Shown in pieces: positions 1-9,037 of a DNA stretch of 64,000 nucleotides (positions are counted from its first letter, which is position 1; each line of letters starts with the position of its first letter). The DNA comes from Lachnospiraceae bacterium. Its GTDB lineage: Bacteria; Bacillota; Clostridia; Lachnospirales; Lachnospiraceae. The notes under the pieces are model-generated. The model was not told where the DNA came from, ran no database searches, and saw only the letters and a program-made list of their open reading frames with translations. The position numbers and the translations under genes were made by a program. The stretch is from positions 3,011,501 to 3,075,500 of the forward strand of contig CP107199.1 in NCBI GenBank assembly GCA_025758065.1. The letters are read 5' to 3'.

Positions 1-210
1 GCAGAACTGATCGGCCATGAGGTTGGGGGTGTATGTCCTTACGGTATTAAAGAGGGCGTAAAGGTGTATTTAGATGAGTCTTTAAGGCGCTTTGATGTAG
101 TTTATCCTGCATGTGGAAGCAGCAACAGCGCTGTTAAGCTGTCTATCCCGGATCTGGAAAAGTCCTGTGACTTTGAACAGTGGGTGGATGTGTGCAAACT
201 GCCTCAGTAA
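1..210 (+). CDS. YbaK/EbsC-family aminoacyl-tRNA deacylase, C-terminal part
   Basis: The reading frame is open from the first base and stops at TAA 208-210, so only the last 69 residues are present. The fragment carries GHEVGGVCPYGI followed by VYLDES and YPACGSSNSA, the pattern of the YbaK/EbsC fold (Cys-tRNA(Pro)/Pro-tRNA editing relatives). Family members hydrolyse wrongly charged tRNAs in the cytoplasm; the exact substrate cannot be read from this fragment. It is followed by the valS T-box leader and is probably a separate transcript. The family call is good; the N-terminus is outside the window. Confidence 0.8.
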   Translation, partial: AELIGHEVGGVCPYGIKEGVKVYLDESLRRFDVVYPACGSSNSAVKLSIPDLEKSCDFEQWVDVCKLPQ

Positions 211-284
211 CGGTGAACATGACCGTATTATGAAACTTTTCTCTTGACAAAACCAGAAAAAATACGTATGCTTGAAAACAGCAG

Positions 285-600
285 TATAAAAAACGGTGAT
301 GAACAAGAGGAGTACATTTTTAAGACCCTCAGAGAAAGCGGCTCACTGGCTGAAAGGCCGCTTGGGAATACTTAAAAGTGGAAGGTAGCTTGTGAACCGG
401 ACAGGTGAGAAAGATACATTAGCCTGTTCCGTTGGCCCGCGTTAAGGGAGAGAGCAGGAAAGATTATGATATAGTTTAAGCTTTCGTGTTCCGTGAGATG
501 ACCGATGTGTGCTATGAAGATACTGGTCAGATCAAAGGTGGTACCGCGATATAGTCGCCCTTTGCTTCCCCTATGGGATGCAGAGGGCTTTTATTTTTTT
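285..600 (+). promoter_or_regulatory. T-box riboswitch, valine type, with terminator
   Basis: The conserved T-box core AAGGTGGTACCGCG lies at 535-548. It is followed by a strong hairpin, 557-570 pairing with 575-588, and a T-run at 589-600. Upstream, GATGAACAAGAGGAGTAC and an AGAGA bulge around 332-336 mark the Stem I region. A GTA triplet at 385-387 in GAAGGTAGC is a candidate valine specifier. The element precedes valS by 14 bases. In this class uncharged tRNA stabilises an antiterminator, so valS should be induced on valine starvation. The 5' boundary is approximate. Confidence 0.93.
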
Positions 601-614
601 AAAGGAGAATGCAG

Positions 615-3257
615 ATGAAGGAACTGGAAAAGACCTACAATCCGGCGGAAATTGAAGACCGCCTCTATGACAAATGGCTGAAGGGAAAATATTTCCACGC
701 AGAAGTAAACAGAAGCAAGAAACCATTTACCATTGTTATGCCGCCGCCAAATATTACCGGCCAGCTGCATATGGGACATGCACTGGATAATACCATGCAG
801 GATATCCTGATCCGTTATAAGAGAATGCAGGGATACGAAGCATTATGGCAGCCAGGCACTGACCATGCAGCCATTGCAACGGAAGTTAAGGTTATTAACA
901 AACTGAAAGAAGAAGGGATCAGCAAGGCTGACCTGGGAAGAGAAGGCTTCTTAAAGGAATGCTGGAAGTGGAGAGATGAATACGGCACCCGTATTGTAAA
1001 GCAGCTCCACAAATTAGGCTCTTCCGCTGACTGGGACAGAGAACGTTTCACCATGGACGAAGGCTGCTCTGACGCAGTTCTGGAAGTTTTTATCAAATTA
1101 TATGAAAAAGGATATATTTACAAAGGTTCCCGTATTGTAAACTGGTGTCCTGTATGTAAGACTTCTATTTCTGATGCAGAAGTAGAGCATGTAGAGCAGG
1201 AGGGAAATTTCTGGCACATTAACTATCCGGTAGTTGGAGAGCCAGGACGTTTTGTAGAGATCGCAACCACCAGACCTGAGACTTTGTTAGGTGATACTGC
1301 AGTTGCTGTCAATCCGGATGATGACCGTTACAAGGATATTGTTGGAAAGATGCTGGAACTGCCGTTAACCAACCGCCAGATCCCTGTTATTGCAGATGAG
1401 TATGTAGACAAGGAGTTTGGTACCGGCTGTGTTAAGATCACACCGGCCCATGATCCAAATGACTTTGAGGTTGGAAAGCGCCATAACTTAGAAGAGATCG
1501 TTATCTTAAATGATGACGCTACTATCAATGTGCCTGGACCATACTTCGGCATGGACCGTTATGAGGCAAGAAAAGCCATGGTAGCAGACCTGGACAAAAT
1601 GGGCCTGTTAGTAAAGATCGTTCCTCATTCCCACAATGTAGGTACCCATGACCGCTGTAAGACTACAGTAGAGCCTATGGTAAAACAGCAGTGGTTTGTA
1701 AAAATGGACGAAATGGCTAAACCTGCCATTGAAGCTTTAAAGAACGGCCAGTTAAAATTCGTTCCGGAAAGCTTTGGAAAAACATATCTTCACTGGTTAG
1801 AGAACATCCGTGACTGGTGTATTTCCAGACAGTTATGGTGGGGCCACAGGATCCCTGCATATTACTGCCAGGACTGCGGCAATGTTGTAGTTGCAAAAGA
1901 AGCACCAGCTGTATGCCCGAAGTGCGGAAAGACTCATTTTAAACAGGATGAGGATACTCTGGATACCTGGTTCTCCTCTGCATTATGGCCATTCTCTACT
2001 CTTGGCTGGCCAAATAAGACAGAGGACCTGGATTATTTCTATCCGACAGATGTACTGGTAACAGGATATGATATTATCTTCTTCTGGGTGATCCGTATGG
2101 TATTCTCCGGTATTGAACAGACTGGCAAGTGCCCATTTAACACTGTTCTCATCCATGGTCTGGTAAGAGACTCCCAGGGACGTAAGATGAGCAAATCCCT
2201 TGGAAATGGTATCGATCCTCTGGAAGTTATTGACAAGTACGGTGCAGATGCGCTGCGTATGACCCTGATCACCGGCAATGCCCCTGGAAATGATATGCGT
2301 TTCTACTGGGAGCGTGTAGAAAACAGCCGTAACTTTGCAAATAAGGTATGGAATGCTTCCCGTTTCATTATGATGAATATTGAAAAGGCAGCTGATATTT
2401 CCGGTGTTACTGAAGAAGACCTGACACTGGCAGATAAGTGGATCCTTTCCAAGGTAAATGCACTGACTAAGGATGTAACAGAAAATCTGGATAAATATGA
2501 ATTAGGTATCGCTCTTCAGAAGGTATATGACTTTATCTGGGAAGAGTTCTGCGACTGGTACATTGAAATGGTTAAACCAAGACTGTACAATGAAGAGGAT
2601 GAGACTAAGGCCGCAGCTATCTGGACTTTAAAGAACGTACTGATCCAGGCATTAAAGCTGCTGCACCCATTTATGCCGTTTATCACAGAGGAGATCTTCT
2701 GCAATTTACAGGAAAAGGAAGAGACAATTATGCTTTCTGACTGGCCTGTATATAAGGAAGAGTGGGCATTTGAGGCAGAGCATGAGGCTACTGAAACTAT
2801 TAAAGAGGCAGTAAGAGCCATCCGTAATGTGCGTACATCCATGAACGTTCCGCCAAGCAAGAAGGCAACTGTTTATGTAGTATCTGAGGATGATGCTGTA
2901 TTAAAGATCTTTGAGAACAGCCGCAGTTTCTTCGCATTCTTAGGCTATGCCGGCGAAGTCATCCTGCAGAAGGATAAAGCAGGCATTGGTGAGGATGCAG
3001 TTTCTGCAGTTATCCACAAGGCAGTTATCTACATGCCATTTGCAGAATTAGTAGACATTGAAAAAGAGATCCAGCGCTTAAAGGCAGAGGAAAAACGTCT
3101 GGAGGGCGAATTAAAGCGTTCTCATGCTATGCTTGGAAATGAGAAGTTTGTAAGCAAGGCTCCACAGGCCAAGATCGATGAAGAGAAGGCAAAACTGGAG
3201 AAATATACCCAGATGATGGATCAGGTAAAGATACGTCTGTCACAGCTTGAAAAGTAA
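615..3257 (+). CDS. valS: Valyl-tRNA synthetase
   Basis: An 880-residue class I synthetase that charges tRNA-Val with valine in the cytoplasm. The HIGH-type signature (QLHMGHALDN) is at about residues 50-59 and KMSKS (GRKMSKSLGNG) near 525. The middle holds the editing domain, and the tail is the usual ValS coiled coil (about 810-880). ATG 615 was chosen over ATG 609 because the Shine-Dalgarno AAGGAG at 602-607 lies 7 bases before 615 but only 1 base before 609. Control is by the T-box upstream. Length is normal for the family. Confidence 0.97.
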   Translation: MKELEKTYNPAEIEDRLYDKWLKGKYFHAEVNRSKKPFTIVMPPPNITGQLHMGHALDNTMQDILIRYKRMQGYEALWQPGTDHAAIATEVKVINKLKEEGISKADLGREGFLKECWKWRDEYGTRIVKQLHKLGSSADWDRERFTMDEGCSDAVLEVFIKLYEKGYIYKGSRIVNWCPVCKTSISDAEVEHVEQEGNFWHINYPVVGEPGRFVEIATTRPETLLGDTAVAVNPDDDRYKDIVGKMLELPLTNRQIPVIADEYVDKEFGTGCVKITPAHDPNDFEVGKRHNLEEIVILNDDATINVPGPYFGMDRYEARKAMVADLDKMGLLVKIVPHSHNVGTHDRCKTTVEPMVKQQWFVKMDEMAKPAIEALKNGQLKFVPESFGKTYLHWLENIRDWCISRQLWWGHRIPAYYCQDCGNVVVAKEAPAVCPKCGKTHFKQDEDTLDTWFSSALWPFSTLGWPNKTEDLDYFYPTDVLVTGYDIIFFWVIRMVFSGIEQTGKCPFNTVLIHGLVRDSQGRKMSKSLGNGIDPLEVIDKYGADALRMTLITGNAPGNDMRFYWERVENSRNFANKVWNASRFIMMNIEKAADISGVTEEDLTLADKWILSKVNALTKDVTENLDKYELGIALQKVYDFIWEEFCDWYIEMVKPRLYNEEDETKAAAIWTLKNVLIQALKLLHPFMPFITEEIFCNLQEKEETIMLSDWPVYKEEWAFEAEHEATETIKEAVRAIRNVRTSMNVPPSKKATVYVVSEDDAVLKIFENSRSFFAFLGYAGEVILQKDKAGIGEDAVSAVIHKAVIYMPFAELVDIEKEIQRLKAEEKRLEGELKRSHAMLGNEKFVSKAPQAKIDEEKAKLEKYTQMMDQVKIRLSQLEK

Positions 3258-3270
3258 GTTTAAGTTAATG

Positions 3271-3314
3271 AAAACGGCCCGGATGGCAGTCTATTTGCCC
3301 TTCGGACCGTTTTG
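3271..3314 (+). terminator. Weak terminator-like hairpin after valS
   Basis: AAAACGGCCCG (3271-3281) can pair with CGGACCGTTTT (3303-3313) with one mismatch around a 21-base loop. The T-run is short, so termination may be partial. It lies 13 bases after the valS stop. Confidence 0.45.
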
Positions 3315-3335
3315 CCAAGCAGAGAGGAATAGGGT

Positions 3336-4571
3336 ATGGAAGCACAATGGGAAGGAAATCTTGATACGTTTGGCGGTTTTGCTCTTTCTTTTGATGGTCT
3401 GTGTCTACGGGATGATGGAAGCCGTTCCAGAAAGGTCTGGAATCTTTTAAGCTACCTTATTTTAAACAGAGAACGGGATCTGGGGGTGGCAGAGCTTTAC
3501 CAGCTGCTGTGGCAGGATAAAGATGAGGAAAATCCTTATGGAGCCTTAAAAACACTGGTATTCCGCGTTCGCCGCCTGTTAGAAGAAGCCGGTTTCCCGG
3601 CAACAGCTATGGTACTTAGCAGTAAAGGCATTTACCGGTGGAATCCGCAGTTGTCCATGAAAGTGGATGGAGAAGAATTTGAACATTTAAGTAAGCTGTG
3701 TCTGGCAGAAGCGTTTGATATGGAAACAGGAAAAGAGCAGTGGAAAACTGCACTTTCTCTTTATAAAGGAGAATTTCTTCCAGGAGCCGGTGATGCTGCC
3801 TGGATGAAAGAAAAAAGAGAGTTTTACAGTGGCCTTTATAAAAGGCTGGTGCGTAAAGTGTGTCTATGGCTTCTTGAAACAAGGCAGTATAAAGAGGCAG
3901 AACAGATCGCAGATGCAGGTTTAAGTCTTTATGAATACCAGGAAGAATTTGAAGGCTGCAAGATCTTAGCTCTTTACTACATGGGACAGGTGGAAGCCGC
4001 TTTAAACCGGTATCTTATGGCAATGGACAAATTTTATAAGGAACACCAGCTTACACCTTCTGATCAATTTAAGGAATTGTACCATCTGGTAAGCACCAGT
4101 CATTTAGAAGAGCCAAAACCATTTGAGGATATTGCTGCAGAATTATCAGAGCCGGAAATCCCAACAGAGAAACAGACAGAGAACCGTTTCGGGGCTTATG
4201 AATGTGAGTATTCAGTCTTTAAACGTCTGTTCTGGCTGGAACGCAGGGCAGTGGCCAGAAGCGGCGAGTCCGTATATTTGTGTCTGTTGAGTATAGAACG
4301 GCCAGATGGCAGAAAAATGAAGGCGGATGTGTTAGGCAGGGCTGCAGAACGGATGAAGATGGTGATCCAGGGTTCCCTGCGGGCCAGTGATATTTTCTCC
4401 CGTTATAGTGTGAGCCAGTATGTTGTACTTATCCCTGCTGCGACCTACGAAAACTGTGAGGCAGTGATGGAGCGGATCACGCGGGCCTTTAACAAAGGGT
4501 ATGTGCGCAAAGATGTGGCTGCAGTAAGCCGGATCACAGCGGTTTTTCCTGCGGACCGCGAATGCTTTTGA
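3336..4571 (+). CDS. BTAD-family transcriptional regulator with degenerate GGDEF-like C-terminus
   Basis: 411 residues. Residues about 1-95 look like an OmpR-type winged helix of the SARP/BTAD kind (WNLLSYLILN, then LWQDKDEENPYGALKTLVFR). Residues about 100-245 form the helical bacterial transcriptional activation domain. The last about 120 residues resemble a GGDEF domain, but SRYSVSQYVVLIP replaces the catalytic R-x-GGDEF-x-hydrophobic signature, so cyclase activity is not expected. The start follows AGAGAGGA at 3321-3328. The gene stands alone between valS and a DMT transporter; no target is evident. The domain calls rest on pattern recognition. Confidence 0.78.
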   Translation: MEAQWEGNLDTFGGFALSFDGLCLRDDGSRSRKVWNLLSYLILNRERDLGVAELYQLLWQDKDEENPYGALKTLVFRVRRLLEEAGFPATAMVLSSKGIYRWNPQLSMKVDGEEFEHLSKLCLAEAFDMETGKEQWKTALSLYKGEFLPGAGDAAWMKEKREFYSGLYKRLVRKVCLWLLETRQYKEAEQIADAGLSLYEYQEEFEGCKILALYYMGQVEAALNRYLMAMDKFYKEHQLTPSDQFKELYHLVSTSHLEEPKPFEDIAAELSEPEIPTEKQTENRFGAYECEYSVFKRLFWLERRAVARSGESVYLCLLSIERPDGRKMKADVLGRAAERMKMVIQGSLRASDIFSRYSVSQYVVLIPAATYENCEAVMERITRAFNKGYVRKDVAAVSRITAVFPADRECF

Positions 4572-4642
4572 CCTCTCTGATACTGAATTGCTACGTGCAT
4601 TGCACTCCCTCAATATAAAAAATTTACATAGGATTAATTAAA

Positions 4643-5551
4643 ATGAAATTGAAAAATGCATTGATATTACTTTTGACAGCTACCATCTGGGGTGTTGCAT
4701 TTGTTGCCCAGAGTGTAGGAATGGATTATGTACAGCCTTTTACTTTTAATGGGGTGCGAAGCATCATCGGCGGTCTTGTGCTTATCCCTGTGATCTTTGT
4801 CCTGGATAGAAAGAAGAAGGCAGAAGAAAAAGATTATAAGGCACCAGGCGACAGAAAAACGCTGATCTTAGGCGGTATCTGCTGTGGTGTTGCTCTTGGT
4901 ATTGCAACTAATTTACAGCAGTTTGGTGTAATGTATACAAGTGTGGGAAAGGTTGGCTTTATTACTGCCTGCTACATTATCATTGTGCCGGTTTTAAGCT
5001 TGTTTTTAGGTAAAAAATGCAGTCCGGCTGTTGCAGGAGCAGTTGTTCTTGCTGTTGCAGGTCTTTACCTGCTTTGCATGTCAGGAAGTGACCGGGGAAT
5101 CCAGAAGGGTGATTTCCTTGTTATGATCTGTTCCTTTATTTTCTCTATCCATATTATGATCATTGACTATTTTTCACCGGCAGTAGACGGAGTGAAAATG
5201 TCCTGCATCCAGTTTTTGGTAAGTGGTGCTATTTCATTGGTAGGTATGCTGATTTTTGAAGAACCGCACATTACACAGATCCTTATAGCATGGAAGCCTA
5301 TTCTTTATGCAGGTGTTATGTCCTGTGGCGTGGGATATACCTTACAGATCGTAGGACAGAAGGGGGTCGATCCAGCCAGTGCTTCTTTGATCTTAAGTCT
5401 GGAGTCCAGCATTTCTGTACTTGCAGGCTGGCTGCTCTTAGGACAGAAGATGACAGGAAGAGAGATCCTTGGCTGTGTTCTTATGTTTTTAGCTATTGTG
5501 CTGGCACAGGCGCCGGACGTTATTTTAAGTCGAAAAAACGGGGGAAGATAG
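4643..5551 (+). CDS. DMT-family (EamA) transporter
   Basis: 302 residues with about ten hydrophobic helices in two repeated five-helix halves, as in EamA drug/metabolite transporters. Characteristic stretches are TIWGVAFVAQSVG near the N-terminus and SLILSLESSISVLAGWLLLG in the second half. It is probably an inner-membrane exporter or importer of small metabolites; the substrate cannot be inferred. It starts 71 bases after the BTAD regulator, close enough for co-transcription or regulation, but that is only inference. Confidence 0.9.
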   Translation: MKLKNALILLLTATIWGVAFVAQSVGMDYVQPFTFNGVRSIIGGLVLIPVIFVLDRKKKAEEKDYKAPGDRKTLILGGICCGVALGIATNLQQFGVMYTSVGKVGFITACYIIIVPVLSLFLGKKCSPAVAGAVVLAVAGLYLLCMSGSDRGIQKGDFLVMICSFIFSIHIMIIDYFSPAVDGVKMSCIQFLVSGAISLVGMLIFEEPHITQILIAWKPILYAGVMSCGVGYTLQIVGQKGVDPASASLILSLESSISVLAGWLLLGQKMTGREILGCVLMFLAIVLAQAPDVILSRKNGGR

Positions 5552-5633
5552 AGTTGCGGACCCTGTAAAATTCGTATACTATGGAAGAGGATCCTGTTTT
5601 GTAAATATGATCCTGGAAAGGACTTGGAAAAAT

Positions 5634-6989
5634 ATGGAAGAGACAGGTGCGAAAGATTATCTGGACCAGCTTCCTATGTGGGCCAATAAGAAAAACTCTT
5701 TAAAAGATATCAGGGTATTTTTAGACCGCATGGGGGCACCGGACAGAAAGATCCCGGCAGTCCATGTAGCGGGAACCAATGGAAAAGGTTCTGTATGTGC
5801 TTTTATGACCTCTGTATTAAAAAAAGCCGGTTTTCGTACAGGAACCTTTATTTCTCCTCATCTGGTGGAAATCCGGGAACGTTTTCTCATAAATGGGGAG
5901 CTGGTGGAAAACGGGATTTTTGAAGAGGCTTTCAGGGAAGTAAAAAAAGCGGCAGAGGCTATGATGAAAGAAGGTTTTTGTCATCCTACTTTTTTTGAGT
6001 TCCTTTTTTATATGGCAATGGTGATCTTTGCAAAAGAAAAGGTAGATGTGATGGTCATAGAGACTGGTCTTGGAGGCCGTCTGGATGCTACTAATGTGCT
6101 GGAAAAACCGGCAGTCTGTGTGATCACTTCAATCAGCAAAGATCATATGCAGTATCTGGGTACCACCATTCCTGAGATTGCAGGGGAGAAGGCTGGTATC
6201 ATTAAAGCCGGTGTGTCTGTGGTATTTGATGATTCAGATGCAGAGTCTGGGGCAGTGATACGCAACAGGGCAAAGAAGATGAATGCACAGTGTTTTCCTG
6301 TGTCGGATCTTCTTTATGAGGCAGTGAATGGTGCCAAAGAGGGAAGTGACTGCCTTTGTCTTAAAGAAAAAGAAGATTATGGACAGGCTTCTGGTCTTGA
6401 CTGTTCAGAACTTGTTTTTATTGTTCCTTTTGAAGCACCTTATCAGGCTCAGAATGCATTTCTTGCTGTGACAGCTCTCCGGGTTTTACGAACATACGGC
6501 GGTATTTTTGAAAGGTTGGCGGATGAGGTGATCCAGGATGGGATCAGGGAAGCACGCTGGCCTGGAAGAATGGAAAGAGCAGCTGAAAATATTTATCTGG
6601 ACGGAGCACACAATCCGGGGGGGATCGCAGCTTTTATTCAGGCAGCAGGAAAGATCCAGGAAAGAACCGGTAAAAAACCATGGCTTCTTTTTGCAGCTGT
6701 GTCAGATAAAGAGTATGAGACCATGGCAAAAGAACTTTGTGAAGGTCTTGACTGGTGCGGCATTGGTGTGGTACATATGAACAGTGACAGGGGGCTGTCA
6801 GCAGAACGGCTTTCACAGGTTTTTAAGAAATATGCCTCCTGTGATGTAGTTTCTTTTGAGGATACAAAAACTGCTATCAGCCAGATGAAGCAGACAGCAG
6901 GAGGGGGCATTTTATTCTGTGCAGGCTCCCTGTACCTGATTGGAGAGCTGAAGGTTCATCTGGAGGATGAAAGGAGCAAGATACATTGA
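5634..6989 (+). CDS. folC: Bifunctional folylpolyglutamate/dihydrofolate synthase
   Basis: An ATP-dependent Mur-ligase-type enzyme that adds glutamate to (dihydro)folates. The P-loop GTNGKGSV is near residue 45, followed by TFISPHLVEIRERF, the switch ETGLGGRLDATN and the C-terminal motif LDGAHNPGGI. I prefer ATG 5634 (451 aa) because AAAGGA precedes it by about 11 bases and the protein then begins in the usual family manner; ATG 5607 would add nine residues. Its stop overlaps a small downstream gene (TTGA), so translation is probably coupled. The product is cytoplasmic. Confidence 0.93.
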   Translation: MEETGAKDYLDQLPMWANKKNSLKDIRVFLDRMGAPDRKIPAVHVAGTNGKGSVCAFMTSVLKKAGFRTGTFISPHLVEIRERFLINGELVENGIFEEAFREVKKAAEAMMKEGFCHPTFFEFLFYMAMVIFAKEKVDVMVIETGLGGRLDATNVLEKPAVCVITSISKDHMQYLGTTIPEIAGEKAGIIKAGVSVVFDDSDAESGAVIRNRAKKMNAQCFPVSDLLYEAVNGAKEGSDCLCLKEKEDYGQASGLDCSELVFIVPFEAPYQAQNAFLAVTALRVLRTYGGIFERLADEVIQDGIREARWPGRMERAAENIYLDGAHNPGGIAAFIQAAGKIQERTGKKPWLLFAAVSDKEYETMAKELCEGLDWCGIGVVHMNSDRGLSAERLSQVFKKYASCDVVSFEDTKTAISQMKQTAGGGILFCAGSLYLIGELKVHLEDERSKIH

Positions 6990-7132
6990 TCGATTTTGAA
7001 GAAGAAATAGAACGTTTTAAGCCAAGTCTGGACGTAGAAGCGGTAGAGGATGCCATTGTAAAAAGCGACCTGACAGATATGACAGACATTATGATGGAAC
7101 TGATCAAGGAAAGAGACGGAAGTAAAAGATGA
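6986..7132 (+). CDS. Small acidic protein of unknown function (48 aa), TTG start
   Basis: A 48-residue frame starts at TTG 6986, which overlaps the folC stop, and ends at TGA 7130-7132, which overlaps the ATG of the next gene. A perfect Shine-Dalgarno AAGGAG at 6971-6976 lies 9 bases before the TTG. The product begins with IDFEEEIERFKPSLDVE, is rich in acidic residues, has a helical character, and shows no membrane segment. Overlaps at both ends, together with the well-placed ribosome site, make this a convincing gene. I do not recognise the family. Confidence 0.78.
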   Translation: MIDFEEEIERFKPSLDVEAVEDAIVKSDLTDMTDIMMELIKERDGSKR

Positions 7133-8436
7133 TGGATATTGCAGCAAAAAACAGACAGGTAGCCAACAGCTACTATAATCTGGGGCTGGAAAAGGCGAAA
7201 ATACGGGATCTTTCCGGTGCAGCCCAGTGCCTGAAAAAAAGCCTGCATTTTTCCAAATACCAGACAGATGCCAGAAATCTCCTGGGTCTGATCTATTATG
7301 AAAATGGGGAAGTAGCAGATGCACTGGTACAGTGGGTCATCAGCTTAAATTTACAGCCGGAAAATAATCTTGCAGATCATTATTTAGATGAGATCCAGCG
7401 AAAACCCGGACAGTTAGAGGCAGAAAGCCAGAATGTGAAAACCTTTAACCAGGCTTTGTGGCATGCCCAGAACGGCAGTGATGATCTGGCGATCCTTCAG
7501 CTGGCCCGTGTGGTTGGTGCAAAGCCCCACTTTGTGAAGGCACATTTGCTTCTGGCCCTTTTGTATATGCGGAGGGAAGATTATAATAAGGCGGGACGGT
7601 CTCTTTATAAGATATTACAGATTGATAAGAGCAATCCAAAAGCCTTGTATTATATGTCTCTTGTAAAACAGAATACTGGCCGGGCAGATGCGGAAAAGAG
7701 GAAGATGATCAAGGCATTTTCCCACAGGCAGATGCAGGATGATGATGTGATCATTCCCAATACTTACAAGGAAAATACAGGTCTTTCTACGGTATTTCAC
7801 ATTATCATCGGTCTTATTTTAGGTCTGTTTGCTTTCTACGTGCTGGTGCTTCCTGCAAGAGAGAGCAGTTTAAACCGTACCAGGGATGATGAGCTGATCG
7901 GCTATATGCAGCAGCTGAATAATGCAAACCAGCAAAATGATACGCTGCAGCAGAAAAATGATGAACTTACTGCCCAGAAGGAAGAGGTACAGAAAAAACT
8001 GGACGAGCTGACTACAGGAAACACCAGTGTGCTGGCCCAGTATCAGAGTTTGATCTGGGTGCTCCAGTATTATCGTACAGGAGATCTGGTAGCAGCAGCA
8101 AAGACCTTTGCAGATGCCGGCTTTGATATGATCGAGGATGAAAATATCCAGGCGATCATAAGCAGCATCCGTCAGGATATGGCAGGAAATATCTACCAGA
8201 GCCTGGTGCAGCAGGGACTGCAGCTGTGGAACGGCGGTGACAAGACCCAGGCTATGGATTATTTTCAGGCCAGTTTAAAGATCCAGCCAGATAACCCGGA
8301 AGCTATGTTCTATGTAGGCCGTCTGTATCAGGAATCCGGAGATACGGAAAATGCAAACGCCATGTTTGACAAGATCGTTGGAGAACATGGAGACTCTGAA
8401 TATGCCCAGAAGGCATCAACGGCAAGAGGATATTAA
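7129..8436 (+). CDS. TPR-repeat membrane protein with coiled coil
   Basis: 435 residues. TPR-like helical repeats occupy about 5-200 (for example SYYNLGLEKAKIRDLSGAAQCL), one transmembrane helix lies at about 222-244 (FHIIIGLILGLFAFYVLVLP), a Gln/Glu/Lys-rich coiled coil at about 255-300, and more TPRs at about 365-430 (NPEAMFYVGRLYQESGDTEN). It has no N-terminal signal. The TPRs on both sides of the helix suggest a scaffold with cytoplasmic and external faces. It overlaps the small upstream gene by 4 bases and lies just before the spoIIA operon, separated by a terminator. Partners are unknown. Confidence 0.85.
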   Translation: MMDIAAKNRQVANSYYNLGLEKAKIRDLSGAAQCLKKSLHFSKYQTDARNLLGLIYYENGEVADALVQWVISLNLQPENNLADHYLDEIQRKPGQLEAESQNVKTFNQALWHAQNGSDDLAILQLARVVGAKPHFVKAHLLLALLYMRREDYNKAGRSLYKILQIDKSNPKALYYMSLVKQNTGRADAEKRKMIKAFSHRQMQDDDVIIPNTYKENTGLSTVFHIIIGLILGLFAFYVLVLPARESSLNRTRDDELIGYMQQLNNANQQNDTLQQKNDELTAQKEEVQKKLDELTTGNTSVLAQYQSLIWVLQYYRTGDLVAAAKTFADAGFDMIEDENIQAIISSIRQDMAGNIYQSLVQQGLQLWNGGDKTQAMDYFQASLKIQPDNPEAMFYVGRLYQESGDTENANAMFDKIVGEHGDSEYAQKASTARGY

Positions 8437-8450
8437 ATGTGAAGATACCA

Positions 8451-8551
8451 GGGTCAAAAGGTCGGAAATCCCATGCAAGCTTGCCTGCAGGAGGATTTTT
8501 GAACTTGGGACCCGCCAAAAACATGAGTAAGAGTGATCCGCCCAGGGCGGA
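8451..8551 (+). other. Structured intergenic stretch between TPR gene and spoIIAA
   Basis: 8451-8471 and 8493-8513 form an imperfect inverted repeat (GGGTC...AAATCC against GGATTT...GACCC), with a GCAAGCTTGC palindrome between them. A second hairpin, TCCGCC/GGCGGA, lies at 8537-8551. There is no credible coding frame. It could be a palindromic repeat copy or a 3' UTR structure of the TPR gene. No sigma-H-type promoter for spoIIA was recognised here. Confidence 0.45.
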
Positions 8552-8587
8552 AATGTGAATAGGAAAAGTGAATATCAGATCATACAG

Positions 8588-8622
8588 CAGAGAAAAGAAT
8601 AACTACCTTTTCTCTGTTTTTT
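8588..8622 (+). terminator. Intrinsic terminator before spoIIAA
   Basis: A perfect 10-bp stem, CAGAGAAAAG (8588-8597) with CTTTTCTCTG (8607-8616), is followed by a T-run. It probably ends the folC-TPR transcript. A second perfect 8-bp stem (8628-8635 with 8641-8648) without a T-run sits just upstream of the spoIIAA ribosome site. Confidence 0.85.
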
Positions 8623-8673
8623 ATTGCCCACCCGCTACTGGCGGGTGGAGTTATTAAGGAGGAACCAAGAACC

Positions 8674-9018
8674 ATGAAACAGACAAAAATAACCTATGAA
8701 GCTTTTGGCGATACATTGCTTATACATATGCCAAAAGAACTGGATCACCACAACTGCCGTGACTTAAAACGGGACACGGACCTGATGTTAGATGAAAACT
8801 ACATCAACCGTATTATCTTCGATTTTGGAAAAACAGAATTTATGGATTCTTCCGGGATCGGGATCCTTTTAAACCGTTATAAGCAGATGGCGGCCAGCAG
8901 AGGTACTGTAACTTATTACGGTGCAGGTCCAAGAATACTCAGGATCCTTGAGATGGGCGGTCTGGGGCGTCTGATCCGGGGGTTTAAGGACCGTGAAAGC
9001 GCATTGGGAAATTTATAA
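8674..9018 (+). CDS. spoIIAA: Anti-sigma F factor antagonist
   Basis: A 114-residue STAS-domain protein. Unphosphorylated SpoIIAA binds SpoIIAB and frees sigma F in the forespore. The motif EFMDSSGIGILLNRYKQ places the phosphorylatable serine at residue 59, equivalent to Ser58 of B. subtilis. ELDHHNCRDLK matches the ELDHH stretch of the family. AAGGAGG at 8656-8662 sets the start. It is first in the three-gene spoIIA operon, followed by spoIIAB after 19 bases. Confidence 0.96.
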   Translation: MKQTKITYEAFGDTLLIHMPKELDHHNCRDLKRDTDLMLDENYINRIIFDFGKTEFMDSSGIGILLNRYKQMAASRGTVTYYGAGPRILRILEMGGLGRLIRGFKDRESALGNL

Positions 9019-9037
9019 AAGCAGGAGGATGGAAAAA

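Noticed and set aside
6877..7248. Antisense frames across the folC end and the small gene
   Set aside because: The + strand small gene has a ribosome site and overlaps at both ends; the antisense frames have neither.
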